Notes under the pieces: model-generated
The model's database searches: none
What the model saw: the letters and a program-made list of their open reading frames with translations, nothing else
What the model was told of the DNA's origin: nothing
Shown: piece by piece, positions 8,279 to 16,513 of the stretch
How positions within the stretch are numbered: the stretch's first letter is position 1
How the letters are laid out: each line of letters starts with the position of its first letter
Translations under genes and position numbers: made by a program
NCBI RefSeq assembly: GCF_000949475.1
Contig: NZ_JRHC01000004.1
Span: forward strand, 434,001-498,000
Direction: 5' to 3'
Length of the DNA stretch: 64,000 nt
From: Draconibacterium sediminis
Lineage (GTDB): Bacteria > Bacteroidota > Bacteroidia > Bacteroidales > Prolixibacteraceae

Positions 8279-9160
8279 ATGTTGACTTATCACGAATTCA
8301 TAGAGCTAAGAAATCATTTAGTGAACAATGAAATTAGTTTAGAACTCGCAAAAGCACATTGTTGGAATACTTTAGAGGAAGGAAAACGTTCTTGGCATAC
8401 GAAAGACTGGAAAGACAGAAGGTCTGAAATCATTAAAGATAAATGTGAAATATGTGGTAGTAACGAAACATTAACATTACAGCATCTTTCCCACCCAAAA
8501 AAATATTCTGAATATACAAAAGACGTAACAAGTGCACATGCTAAAGATTACATTGACACTAATCCCGATCTTGATAAATTTGAATTTAAGGCACACATAC
8601 TAAAAAATTATAAATATGTTCCTGCCCCATTATGTCCAAAATGTAAGAGTAGAAATCCTAACAAAAGAACAAGAAAATCTCCACAATATCTTTGTACAGA
8701 ATGTCGGTACGAATTTGATGAAACAGTTTATAAGTCTGTTGATGAGCTTATTTTAACTTTTTATGAAAATGAAGAAGCAACCGAAGTAAGAGATAAGTGC
8801 TTTGTGTCTAAGAAATGGAAAAACAAGCATAACCTTAAAAATATAAGGTATTGGTTGCAAAGAGAACAAGCTAAGAATAAAGACTCTGAAACGATTGAAA
8901 AAGAAGCATTTCTACTTTATCTAAACGACAACATTAAATACCTATCCTTTGAAGATACAATAACTGCTTGTAAAAAATGTGCTTCTTACTTTGATTTGTA
9001 CAATATGGAGTTATGTCCAAAATGTAAAGAAAATTACAAAAGCATTCAATTTTCAACTTGTATCCAATGTTTGCCAGAAGATAAACGTAAGGCTGCTCTA
9101 AGTAAAATTGAATTTGGAAATGACATGAGAGATATGCACAGAGAACTTGGAATCGATTAG
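8279..9160 (+). CDS. HNH-like protein with several zinc ribbons
   Basis: A 293-residue soluble protein rich in CxxC pairs. An HNH-like first motif is CEICGSNETLTLQHLSHP (about residues 57-74), where CxxC and a later histidine recall HNH nucleases. Further pairs follow: CPKC and CTEC (about 119-142), CKKC, CPKC and CIQC (about 229-266). Such ribbons usually bind nucleic acid. The third H of a classic HNH core is not obvious, so nuclease activity is uncertain. It is the last gene of the cassette-like row, 60 bp after the second palindrome. It may be a restriction-type nuclease or a transcription-associated factor. Confidence 0.55.
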   Translation: MLTYHEFIELRNHLVNNEISLELAKAHCWNTLEEGKRSWHTKDWKDRRSEIIKDKCEICGSNETLTLQHLSHPKKYSEYTKDVTSAHAKDYIDTNPDLDKFEFKAHILKNYKYVPAPLCPKCKSRNPNKRTRKSPQYLCTECRYEFDETVYKSVDELILTFYENEEATEVRDKCFVSKKWKNKHNLKNIRYWLQREQAKNKDSETIEKEAFLLYLNDNIKYLSFEDTITACKKCASYFDLYNMELCPKCKENYKSIQFSTCIQCLPEDKRKAALSKIEFGNDMRDMHRELGID

Positions 9161-9830
9161 TTTAAAAGTTGTCTTATTTAGGTAGGTAATAAGGAGAAAT
9201 AATAGGTGGGATTCAGGAATGTTTTATCCCAGAAAAAGTATGTCCATTATAATGCAGTCCAAAAGGTGATATAGACAAGAGTGAATAACTCCTTTTCAAT
9301 TATTCAGCTAATAAAACTAAACATCAAACTTCATGAGGTAAGTATAATATTATTAGAAGTAGCCTACATACTACCTTGGTAAAATCATCATGTATTAATA
9401 AAGAGAATCAGAGCGCTTCCAATGATCGTGAGGTAGTAGGGTATATGTCAGCTCCCAGTGGGGGGAGTGTCTGGGAAAAACAATAAAAGTGAAACCATAT
9501 CCCACCCGAGGGACGTATATTTTTTGGGATTTTTGGGTAAGGGGGGTGAAATAGGAATCACAGAATGAGAAAGACAGCTCTGTATGTCCTATGAATAAAG
9601 GGAAGTTGGCCAATTAGTTTAAGAATAGAGGATGTATATGGAATATTTGCACCACATAGTCAGGGTCTATCAATCGCCTGCTGTTAGTATGATTAAGGAG
9701 CAAATCAGCGAAAAGTGAGAAAATCCCAAAAACATCAAAAAAACAGCTATTTTTTGACATTTTATAATTCATGCATTTAGTAAGTGGTAAGTAGACAGTA
9801 TTTTACATGCAACATATAAAATAATGTAAA
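9161..9830. other. Gene-free right flank of the accessory block
   Basis: About 670 bp with no convincing gene. A 72-codon reverse-strand frame (9395-9613) has aromatic- and His-rich composition unlike a real protein here. There are G-runs near 9540-9548 and a 13-bp sequence ATTTGCACCACAT (9645-9657) that also occurs at 3429-3441. The DNA stays AT-rich up to the sharp switch at about 9832. Confidence 0.5.
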
Positions 9831-9831
9831 T

Positions 9832-9942
9832 AAAGTTTCGCGCACCATTGCCGATCTCGAAGGAGCAGAAAATGTGCAGGCCGATCACCTTTCGGAAGCC
9901 ATCCATTACCGCAGTCTGGATCGTGAGAACTGGGGCGGGTAA
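9832..9942 (+). pseudogene. 3' end of comM/yifB (Mg-chelatase-like AAA ATPase)
   Basis: Read in frame, these 36 codons plus stop give [16 protein letters not shown], then [20 protein letters not shown]. This is the extreme C-terminus of the YifB/ComM family (typical '[10 protein letters not shown]...I...H..EAI.YR.LDR..W'). The match stops abruptly upstream, where an in-frame TAA lies at 9817-9819 and the DNA is AT-rich and unrelated. So only the tail of the gene is here: either a gene cut by insertion, with its 5' part left of the window, or the displaced 3' end duplicated by a site-specific integration that rebuilt an intact gene at the far side. comM is a known insertion hotspot for genomic islands in other bacteria. 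Confidence 0.85.
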
Positions 9943-9952
9943 CCGCACTCTG

Positions 9953-9985
9953 GTGATGGTCTCACTCTAAGTGAGGCTATCACTT
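9953..9985. repeat. 33-bp double-palindrome repeat, copy A
   Basis: GTGATGGTCTCAC followed by AAGTGAGGCTATCACTT. By eye, 28 of 33 bases agree with the copy at 17416-17448. A third, partial copy starts at 10103. Confidence 0.7.
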
Positions 9986-10102
9986 GCGAATATTTTGGAA
10001 CGCGGATAACACTGATTTTTTTTTGATTTTCGCTGAAGAGAGATGGCTCGCAGATTTCGCTGATTTACGCAGAATGATTTCTGGGATTTCGAAACCAGTT
10101 TG

Positions 10103-10125
10103 GTGATGGTCTCACTTTGGGTGAT
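10103..10125. repeat. Partial double-palindrome repeat, copy B
   Basis: GTGATGGTCTCACTTTGGG followed by TGAT: the first palindrome and the start of the second, 150 bp after copy A. Confidence 0.55.
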
Positions 10126-10232
10126 CCGCCAGTTGGCAGAGAAGCAATTTGTAAGCTTATATTATTCACTCTGTCATCTAAACAATAAGCTAAAATTTGT
10201 ATCTTCATAGCCTAAATCAATAAAACCACAAA

Positions 10233-11864
10233 ATGAAGAAGCCTGTTCTTTTACTGCTCTTTTTGCTGAGCATTGTCTCATCGTTGTTAGCACAAAACAT
10301 TCATTTAAATTCGCTGGGTTTTCTAACCAATGGCCCAAAATCGGCTGTTGTTCCGCAATCGTGTACTTCGTTTAAACTTGTTTCGCTTGCAACCGGCGAC
10401 GTGGTCTTTGAAGGCAAAACAACAGGGCCAAACTATCAGAAAGATGTAGATCAGGAAGTATGGAATGTTGATTTCTCCGACTTTCAAAAACCGGGCGATT
10501 ACTACCTCGAAGTTCCCGGAGTTGGGCGCTCAGATGAATTTAAAATCGCAAACGATGCCTTTAATTTTGCCGCAGTAACAAGTATGCGTGCCTTTTATTT
10601 ATGGCGCTGCGGAATGGCTGTTGACGGCGAATTTGCAGGCAATCATTATCATCAGGATGTTTGTCACCTCGATGATGCATACGAAGATTATATCGGAAAG
10701 AAAGGTTCGAAACGTGATGGTACAGGGGGCTGGCACGATGCCGGCGATCATGGAAAATATGTGGTGAATGCAGGTGTTTCACTAGGTGTATTGTTTTATG
10801 CCTGGGACCATTTTCAACCTCAGCTCGAAAAAATGGATTTGGACATTCCCGAAACAGCACCCGGATTCCCCGATTTTCTGCAGGAGCTGAAATGGGAAAC
10901 CGACTGGATATTAAAAATGCAGTATCCCGATGGCTCGGGTAGGGTATCGCATAAACTTACACGAAAAAACTTTTCAGGTTTTATAATGGCCAGCGACGAT
11001 GATGCCAAACGGTATTTTACGGAATGGAGTTCGGCAGCAACAGCCGATTTTGTGGGAATAATGGCCATGGCTGCCCGCTACTTTAAACCCTACGATGCGG
11101 CCTACGCACAAAAATGTTTGGATGCTGCGTGGGTGAGTTATCGTTTTTTGCAGGAAAACCCGGAGGCCAAACGTTTTGTTCAGGGTGATTTTAAAACCGG
11201 AGGTTACCAGACAAGAGATAGTGACGATCGCTTGTGGGCAGCTGCCGAGCTATGGGCAACTACCGGCGACGAAAGCTGTTTGAGCGATTTTGAAAAACGG
11301 GCCGCCGAATTCGATTACAAAATAGAAGAGAACTGGGACTGGTCAAATGTGTCGAACCTGGCGATGTATACCTATGCACTTTCTTCGCGCAAAGGAAAAA
11401 ATACGGAAGCAGAAGCTGCAATAAAAAAGAATATCATTGCCAATGCCGATGCCTTGGTGGAAAAAGCAGAAGCTGATGTGTATTCGCGTGCGCTTGGCGG
11501 CCGCTACTACTGGGGCTGCAACGGAACTGTTGCCCGCCAAACCGTAAACCTGCAGGTGGCTAATCTTATTCAGCCTAACCCAAAATACAAAAAAGCGGCC
11601 ATTGGTATTGTCGATCACATCTTCGGAAAGAATTACTATAATCGATCGTACGTTACCGGTTTGGGAATCAATCCGCCAATGTTTCCGCACGACCGTCGTT
11701 CGGGAGCCGATTCGATTGATGCACCCTGGCCGGGGTATCTGGTTGGCGGTGGGCATTCAGCAACCGATTGGGTGGATAAGCAGGAATCGTACAGCCACAA
11801 CGAAATTGCCATAAACTGGCAGGCCGCACTGGTTTATGCCCTTGTCGGATTTGTAAGTTATTAA
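10233..11864 (+). CDS. Secreted glycoside hydrolase family 9 (endoglucanase-type)
   Basis: A 543-residue enzyme that hydrolyses beta-1,4-glucans or related beta-glucosides. A signal peptide (about 1-20, ending LLAQ) sends it out of the cytoplasm. Residues 22-105 form the CelD-type Ig-like domain usual before GH9 modules, and the (alpha/alpha)6 barrel follows. The catalytic DAGDHGKY block is at 169-176, with Asp169 and Asp172 as the base pair. The acid Glu524 sits in SHNEIAINWQAALVYAL, the family's C-terminal signature, and the FPHDRRSG segment adds the conserved His/Arg. Length and order fit a complete GH9. No dockerin or C-terminal secretion tag is seen. It stands alone, without SusC/SusD neighbours. 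Substrate could be cellulose, xyloglucan, mixed-linkage glucan or chito-oligomers. Confidence 0.92.
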   Translation: MKKPVLLLLFLLSIVSSLLAQNIHLNSLGFLTNGPKSAVVPQSCTSFKLVSLATGDVVFEGKTTGPNYQKDVDQEVWNVDFSDFQKPGDYYLEVPGVGRSDEFKIANDAFNFAAVTSMRAFYLWRCGMAVDGEFAGNHYHQDVCHLDDAYEDYIGKKGSKRDGTGGWHDAGDHGKYVVNAGVSLGVLFYAWDHFQPQLEKMDLDIPETAPGFPDFLQELKWETDWILKMQYPDGSGRVSHKLTRKNFSGFIMASDDDAKRYFTEWSSAATADFVGIMAMAARYFKPYDAAYAQKCLDAAWVSYRFLQENPEAKRFVQGDFKTGGYQTRDSDDRLWAAAELWATTGDESCLSDFEKRAAEFDYKIEENWDWSNVSNLAMYTYALSSRKGKNTEAEAAIKKNIIANADALVEKAEADVYSRALGGRYYWGCNGTVARQTVNLQVANLIQPNPKYKKAAIGIVDHIFGKNYYNRSYVTGLGINPPMFPHDRRSGADSIDAPWPGYLVGGGHSATDWVDKQESYSHNEIAINWQAALVYALVGFVSY

Positions 11865-11959
11865 TGGAATTTGTCTTTTAGTTGCAATTGTTTTACCGTT
11901 GAAAACTAGGTAGTTCAATTGATTTCATTTAATTTTATAGAAATCAAAATCTACCTGTC

Positions 11960-13429
11960 ATGACTAAATCAAAAAAGTATCCCGTAACCCGAAGAAATTT
12001 TATCAAAGTTTCGGCAACCACAACAGCAGCGGTTTCAGCTATGTCGTTTGGAGCCTGTAATACCGAAAAATTACCGGAGCCAATGACGCGCCCTTTTGGC
12101 AAATTGGGTTTTAATGTAACCACACTTGGTCTCGGAGGGCAGGCATCTATCCAGTGGACTCCTGACGATGTTGACCCGGTTCCTATTATTTTAAAAGCAT
12201 TTGAGCTTGGCATTAATTATTTCGATACCTCCAACCTATACGCCGACAGCCAGCTGAATTTCCACAAAGCTTTTAAACACCTGAACCTCATTCCCGGAGA
12301 TGATGGTTACAACGAAGCGCTGCGCAAATCAATTTGGTTGACCAGTAAAACGGCTATGCGCTGGGGAAAATCGGGTTGGCCCGAGCGGGAGAATGTCAGT
12401 AACTGGTCGAATGGCGAAAATGTACAATGTGCGGTTGACGATGTAAAACGCTCGTTAACCCAGTTGTTTGGCGATGGAGAAGGTTATTACCCGGATGGCG
12501 CTTACCTGGATATGGTGCTATGCCATACTTTGCATAATACCGATGAGGTTGATGTGCTTTACGAAGGACTGGAAACGCCGCTTGATCCCGATGGAAATTT
12601 TGGTGCTTTGGTCGCCCTTCGCGATTTACGCGACGGAACCAACCTGACCGGGATGAATCCGAAAAATGAAAAGCTGATCAAACATATTGGTTTCTCGGGG
12701 CACGCAAATCCACCGGCTATGATGGATATGATTCAGCGCGATGAATACGGCATTTTAGATGGTATGCTGATTGCCATTAATGCCAACGACAAAACCAAAA
12801 TGAACATGCAGAATAATGTTATTCCGATTGCCGAAGCCAAAGGAATGGGAATAATCGGCATGAAAGTTTTTGCCGATGCAGCCATGTACCATAAAGAACC
12901 GCGCTGGTCGCAAACACCTGCCGATGTGTTCCGAAAAGTGGGTACCGATGAATTGCCGAGCAAGCCGCTTATTGAATATTCGCTGACTACACCGGGTGTT
13001 CATACCTTGATTATCGGAATCGGGCAAATTGATGACGACCCCATGAAATGCCAGCTCGTACAGAACTTTTATGCGGCACAAATAGCTCCCGACGGAATGA
13101 GTGCTGCAGAGCGAAAACGGATTGAGGAGCAAGCCAAAAGTGTGAAGCCGGGAAGTAACTACTTTCAGGCCATTGAGAAAGAATCTCTTTCTGCTCCGCG
13201 CGATGTAAAATTCGTTGACGGCAAATTAACCTGGAACACGGCTTTGGCCGATGACGAGCCCATATCGCATTACGAAATTATCCGTGATGGGGAGTTGCTG
13301 GGCAAGGTGGAACACAAACCTCAGCTCTTTAAAAGCAAGCCTTTTAGTATTACTCTCGACGAGCCGGGTAATGTTACGCTGGCCACTGTTGATATAGCTG
13401 GAAATAGAGCTGAGACAGTTGTGACGTAA
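11960..13429 (+). CDS. Tat-exported aldo/keto reductase with C-terminal beta domain
   Basis: A 489-residue oxidoreductase. Residues 10-33 form a twin-arginine signal (TRRNFIKVSA then a hydrophobic stretch to GAC), so the folded enzyme is probably exported; Cys33 could be lipidated. The AKR barrel spans about 45-390 and shows the tetrad Asp89 and Tyr94 (FDTSNLY), Lys130 (SKT) and His189 (LCHTLH), so it should be active with a nicotinamide cofactor or a bound substitute. Residues of about 396-489 look like a fibronectin-type beta sandwich (VKFVDGKLTWNTALADDE), which is unusual for the family and may bind substrate or partner. It lies 95 bp after the GH9 enzyme, hinting at extracellular sugar metabolism, but natural substrate is unknown. 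Confidence 0.88.
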   Translation: MTKSKKYPVTRRNFIKVSATTTAAVSAMSFGACNTEKLPEPMTRPFGKLGFNVTTLGLGGQASIQWTPDDVDPVPIILKAFELGINYFDTSNLYADSQLNFHKAFKHLNLIPGDDGYNEALRKSIWLTSKTAMRWGKSGWPERENVSNWSNGENVQCAVDDVKRSLTQLFGDGEGYYPDGAYLDMVLCHTLHNTDEVDVLYEGLETPLDPDGNFGALVALRDLRDGTNLTGMNPKNEKLIKHIGFSGHANPPAMMDMIQRDEYGILDGMLIAINANDKTKMNMQNNVIPIAEAKGMGIIGMKVFADAAMYHKEPRWSQTPADVFRKVGTDELPSKPLIEYSLTTPGVHTLIIGIGQIDDDPMKCQLVQNFYAAQIAPDGMSAAERKRIEEQAKSVKPGSNYFQAIEKESLSAPRDVKFVDGKLTWNTALADDEPISHYEIIRDGELLGKVEHKPQLFKSKPFSITLDEPGNVTLATVDIAGNRAETVVT

Positions 13430-13460
13430 CAAAAATTTAATCACCTTTGTGCCGATTAGT

Positions 13461-14180
13461 ATGAACCAAAAGTCGTACTATTGGTTTGAGATAGTAAAAC
13501 ATAATTTAACTAAGATGGTAGACAGACTTTCCGATCCCATCGGAAGATTGATGGGATTGCGTTATAAATCGCACCCCTGGCACGGTGTTTCAATTGGCGA
13601 TAATGCCCCCGAAGAATTAACCGCTTTTATAGAAGTGGTTTCAACCGATACGGTAAAATACGAAATTGACAAGGATAGTGGTTACCTGCGTGTTGACCGG
13701 CCACAAAAATTCTCGAATGTTGTTCCCGCTTTATACGGTTTTATTCCGCAAACCTATTGTGGTACCAAAGTGGGCGAATTTTGTTCGCAGAAAGTGAACC
13801 GAAAAGGCATAAAAGGCGATGGCGACCCGATTGATATTTGTGTGCTTACCGAAAAGGATCTGGCGCATGGCGACTTGCTGGTAACTGCTCGTCCGATTGG
13901 TGGTTTCCGGATGATTGACGGCGATCAGGCAGATGATAAAATTATTGCGGTTTTGGACAACGACACCGTGTATGGTCATTTTACCGATGTGTCGCAGGTG
14001 CCGGAAATTGTAATTCAGCGTTTGGAGCATTATTTCCTTACCTATAAGGATATGCCGGGTGTTGATTCAAACACCGAAATTGCTGCAACCTACGGGCACG
14101 ATGAGGCGCTTGAGGTGATCAGACTTTCGGTTGAAGATTACAACAACAAGTTTGCGAATCTGGGCAAACTGCTTTCATAA
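13461..14180 (+). CDS. ppa: Inorganic pyrophosphatase (family I)
   Basis: Hydrolyses pyrophosphate to two phosphates in the cytoplasm, pulling biosynthetic reactions forward. The family I signature D-G-D-P-I-D is at residues 120-125 (GIKGDGDPIDICVL), and the metal/PPi-binding segments ALYGFIPQTYCG and DGDQADDKIIAV are present. The ATG at 13461 is preferred; an in-frame GTG at 13449 would add four residues (MPIS) and lies within a CTTTGTG stretch that looks like the end of a promoter. At 239 residues it is longer than E. coli Ppa, as is usual for the Bacteroidota form, with an N-terminal extension of about 40 residues. A bidirectional terminator follows. Confidence 0.93.
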   Translation: MNQKSYYWFEIVKHNLTKMVDRLSDPIGRLMGLRYKSHPWHGVSIGDNAPEELTAFIEVVSTDTVKYEIDKDSGYLRVDRPQKFSNVVPALYGFIPQTYCGTKVGEFCSQKVNRKGIKGDGDPIDICVLTEKDLAHGDLLVTARPIGGFRMIDGDQADDKIIAVLDNDTVYGHFTDVSQVPEIVIQRLEHYFLTYKDMPGVDSNTEIAATYGHDEALEVIRLSVEDYNNKFANLGKLLS

Positions 14181-14182
14181 AT

Positions 14183-14217
14183 AAAAAGGCCTGATTCTCG
14201 AAAATCAGGCCTTTTTA
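14183..14217. terminator. Bidirectional intrinsic terminator
   Basis: A 14-bp stem AAAAAGGCCTGATT (14183-14196) with AATCAGGCCTTTTT (14203-14216) and a 6-nt loop. Poly-A and poly-T on opposite sides let it stop both the pyrophosphatase gene and the convergent M14 peptidase gene. Confidence 0.93.
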
Positions 14218-14220
14218 TTT

Positions 14221-15960
14221 TTAATAGATTTTTGCTACCGGGTATCGTTTATAGGTTTTTTCAGCCCATTCGGTGTTGTTATAAATATAGTTCAACTGTG
14301 CCCGGTGATCCTTTGCAAATTCCGGATCGGCTTTACGTTTTTCTTCCAGCTGCTTTTTAAACTCGGGATGGTCATTTAAATATTTCAGCGCATTTTCTTC
14401 AAATCCATACGACGAAAAATATTCACGCTGATCAAGAATGGAATCAAAAAAGTTCCAGCGGAAAAATGAGTCCATCGCTTTGGGTTCCAGCATTTCCAAA
14501 ATGTATTTCATTTTGCGTTGACGAACCGGAATTAACAGGTCGCCGGCGTAATACATTATTTGTTGAACCTCACTTCTGGTAGTCACTTCGTTATGAATAT
14601 AATGACCGTTAAACGGTTGCTTAGGACTTGAATATTCGTCGATATAATCAACCGTTACTTCCATAAGCGTATCATTTTTTAGCGGTACCATTTCAATGCC
14701 GTTCAGTTTTAATCTTTCAATTACTTCGGTCCAGCCTTGCGGAAGAATGTAGTATTCCGGAATGGTAATTTCTTCCACTGTGTTGTAGGTATCGTAATAG
14801 CGAATTTCTTTCGACAATGGTTTCGAGCGGTCGTAGCCAAAACGTGGCAGGCCGGTAACTTTGTCAATAATTTCTTCGCTGGTTTCGTAACCATCAAAAG
14901 TTAATGTGCTGTATTGCGTGGTGTCTACCTGGTAAGAAATGGGGTAGGTAGGCATCTTTAACAGTTCTTCGGTTCCCTGTTTGCGGCTGGCAATAATTTC
15001 TTCCGAATTCTCTGACGTGAACTCACTTAATGCAACAATAAACTGGTAACACGATTTTACGCGGTCGGCAAAGTCTTTGTACACATGGTTTTCGGTCATC
15101 ATTCCGTAGCAGTTAAACAGGCTGGCATAACCCGACGAATACCTCGGCGAATCCTGCCATAGCAGAATTCCTGACAGCGGCTGGTAATTAAGCCAGTTCA
15201 CATATGGAATCAGCTTATACTCGCCCTCTTCCATTTTTTCATAAATATCGGGGATCATCTGGCTACGCAGAAATTTTTCCTGCGCCGGTGGAAAATAATC
15301 GGGGAATGGCGTAATTAAAGTAATGCTGTATTGATGGTCGGAGCCGTTTGTTGTGTGAGTATCCAGAAAAACATCGGGATCCCATTCATTAAAAATTTTG
15401 TTTATCGACCGGGCATTCTCCGAATCGCACTTGGCAAAATCGCGGTTCAGATCAAGGTTTTTTGCATTTCCGCGAAAGCCGGTTTCGTAAGGTGTGGCCT
15501 GGTTGGCGCGGTTGTATTTGCCACGGTTCAGGTGTCCGCCAATGTTGTACACCGGAATGATGACAATTACTGTGTTATCGAGCCACTTTTTCATTCCGTT
15601 TTTGTTGCGCAGAATATCGTTGGCAAATTGCAGACAGGCGTCAATTCCTTCCGGCTCGCCCGGGTGAATGCCATTGTTAATGAGCAAAACTGTTTTTCCC
15701 TGAGCTTTTATTTTTTCAGGATTAAATTCCGGTTCACTGTTGATAATGAAGGTATGCAATGGTTTTCCAATGTCGGTAAAGCCGTTTTCAACTAGTGTTG
15801 CATTGTCGTACTTCGAATCGAGCAGTTCGAGCATATTGATTACTTCGTCGTAAGTAGGCGTGTAATTTTGCTCGTACTTCAGGTTTAACAGTGGCTTTTG
15901 GGCAAACAAAAACAGGCTGACAGCGCACAGCACTACAACCAAAGCAGTTTTTTTTCTCAT
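14221..15960 (-). CDS. Secreted M14-family zinc carboxypeptidase
   Basis: A 579-residue metallopeptidase. Signal peptide 1-20 (ends LFAQ). The M14 domain covers about 33-330: zinc ligands His99 and Glu102 in GIHPGEPEG, third ligand His202 in FLDTHTTNG, and the substrate-binding Arg173 in NLDLNRDF. A catalytic Glu is probably in the region near 300. The C-terminal 230 residues are typical of large Bacteroidota M14 proteins and of unknown role. It likely trims peptides or cell-wall fragments in the periplasm or outside the cell. It is transcribed away from folA and ends at the shared terminator. Confidence 0.9.
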   Translation of the reverse strand: MRKKTALVVVLCAVSLFLFAQKPLLNLKYEQNYTPTYDEVINMLELLDSKYDNATLVENGFTDIGKPLHTFIINSEPEFNPEKIKAQGKTVLLINNGIHPGEPEGIDACLQFANDILRNKNGMKKWLDNTVIVIIPVYNIGGHLNRGKYNRANQATPYETGFRGNAKNLDLNRDFAKCDSENARSINKIFNEWDPDVFLDTHTTNGSDHQYSITLITPFPDYFPPAQEKFLRSQMIPDIYEKMEEGEYKLIPYVNWLNYQPLSGILLWQDSPRYSSGYASLFNCYGMMTENHVYKDFADRVKSCYQFIVALSEFTSENSEEIIASRKQGTEELLKMPTYPISYQVDTTQYSTLTFDGYETSEEIIDKVTGLPRFGYDRSKPLSKEIRYYDTYNTVEEITIPEYYILPQGWTEVIERLKLNGIEMVPLKNDTLMEVTVDYIDEYSSPKQPFNGHYIHNEVTTRSEVQQIMYYAGDLLIPVRQRKMKYILEMLEPKAMDSFFRWNFFDSILDQREYFSSYGFEENALKYLNDHPEFKKQLEEKRKADPEFAKDHRAQLNYIYNNTEWAEKTYKRYPVAKIY

Positions 15961-15997
15961 GTTCTAAAATTTGAGTAGCCAGGCTACAAACGCAAAA

Positions 15998-16501
15998 TTA
16001 TTTTCGTTCTAAATCAAGGTAAGAATAGTCAAAATCGTTCTTTTCGTCGTGCAGATCTTCGCGTTTTAGTTCATTCCACTCGGCATAATTAACCTCGGGG
16101 AAATAGGTGTCGGCATCAAAAGTTTTATGTACCAGCGTAAGGTAAAGTTTGCCGGCAACCGGGAAGAACTGCTTGTAAATCATGCCACCACCGATGATAA
16201 AAGCCTCTTTTTCATCTTTCACTTTTTCAATGGCTTCGTCGATAGAGAAAACCGTTTCACAGCCCGGGAAAACATCGTCTTGTTTATCGGTAATAACAAT
16301 GTGTCGGCGGTTTGGCAGTGGCCATTTTGGTAACGACAACAAAGTGTTACGCCCCATAATAATGGTGTGGCCGCTGGTAATTTCTTTAAAGCGTTTCAAA
16401 TCGGTTGGCAAATGAAACAGCAGATCGTTGTTTTTGCCAATGGCAAAGTTCTCGGCAATAGCAACGATTATCGAGATATTTTTTTGAATTTTATTTGTCA
16501 T
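15998..16501 (-). CDS. folA: Dihydrofolate reductase
   Basis: Reduces dihydrofolate to tetrahydrofolate with NADPH, regenerating the cofactor spent by thymidylate synthase. The N-terminal ISIIVAIAENFAIGKNNDL matches the DHFR opening with the Met20-type loop, the catalytic acid is Asp34 (LPTDLKRFK), and the NADPH loop IIMGRNT and the glycine loop FIIGGGMIY are both present. At 167 residues it is full length. It lies 12 bp downstream of thyA on the same strand, the classic thyA-folA operon. Confidence 0.96.
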   Translation of the reverse strand: MTNKIQKNISIIVAIAENFAIGKNNDLLFHLPTDLKRFKEITSGHTIIMGRNTLLSLPKWPLPNRRHIVITDKQDDVFPGCETVFSIDEAIEKVKDEKEAFIIGGGMIYKQFFPVAGKLYLTLVHKTFDADTYFPEVNYAEWNELKREDLHDEKNDFDYSYLDLERK

Positions 16502-16513
16502 TTTAAGATTGTT

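Larger units (their letters stand above)
9943..10232. other. Repeat-rich intergenic region before the GH9 gene
   Basis: 290 bp without a gene. It carries one full and one partial copy of a double-palindrome repeat (9953-9985 and 10103-10125) and a stretch of 'CGCAGATTTCGCTGATTTACGCAGA' character (about 10050-10075) of a type commonly scattered between Bacteroidota genes. A promoter for the GH9 gene should lie near 10180-10215, but no good -7 box stands out. Confidence 0.5.

Noticed and set aside
5095-9160. Assigning the cassette genes to a named defence system
   Set aside because: None of the three proteins can be tied to a named defence system from sequence alone, so they are listed only as candidates.
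9395-9613. 72-codon reverse-strand frame
   Set aside because: Residue composition is odd (many His, Pro, Phe), arising from G-rich runs on the other strand, and nothing supports translation.
9832-9942. tRNA gene as island attachment site
   Set aside because: No tRNA-like cloverleaf or CCA end is visible; the boundary is instead a comM 3' end.
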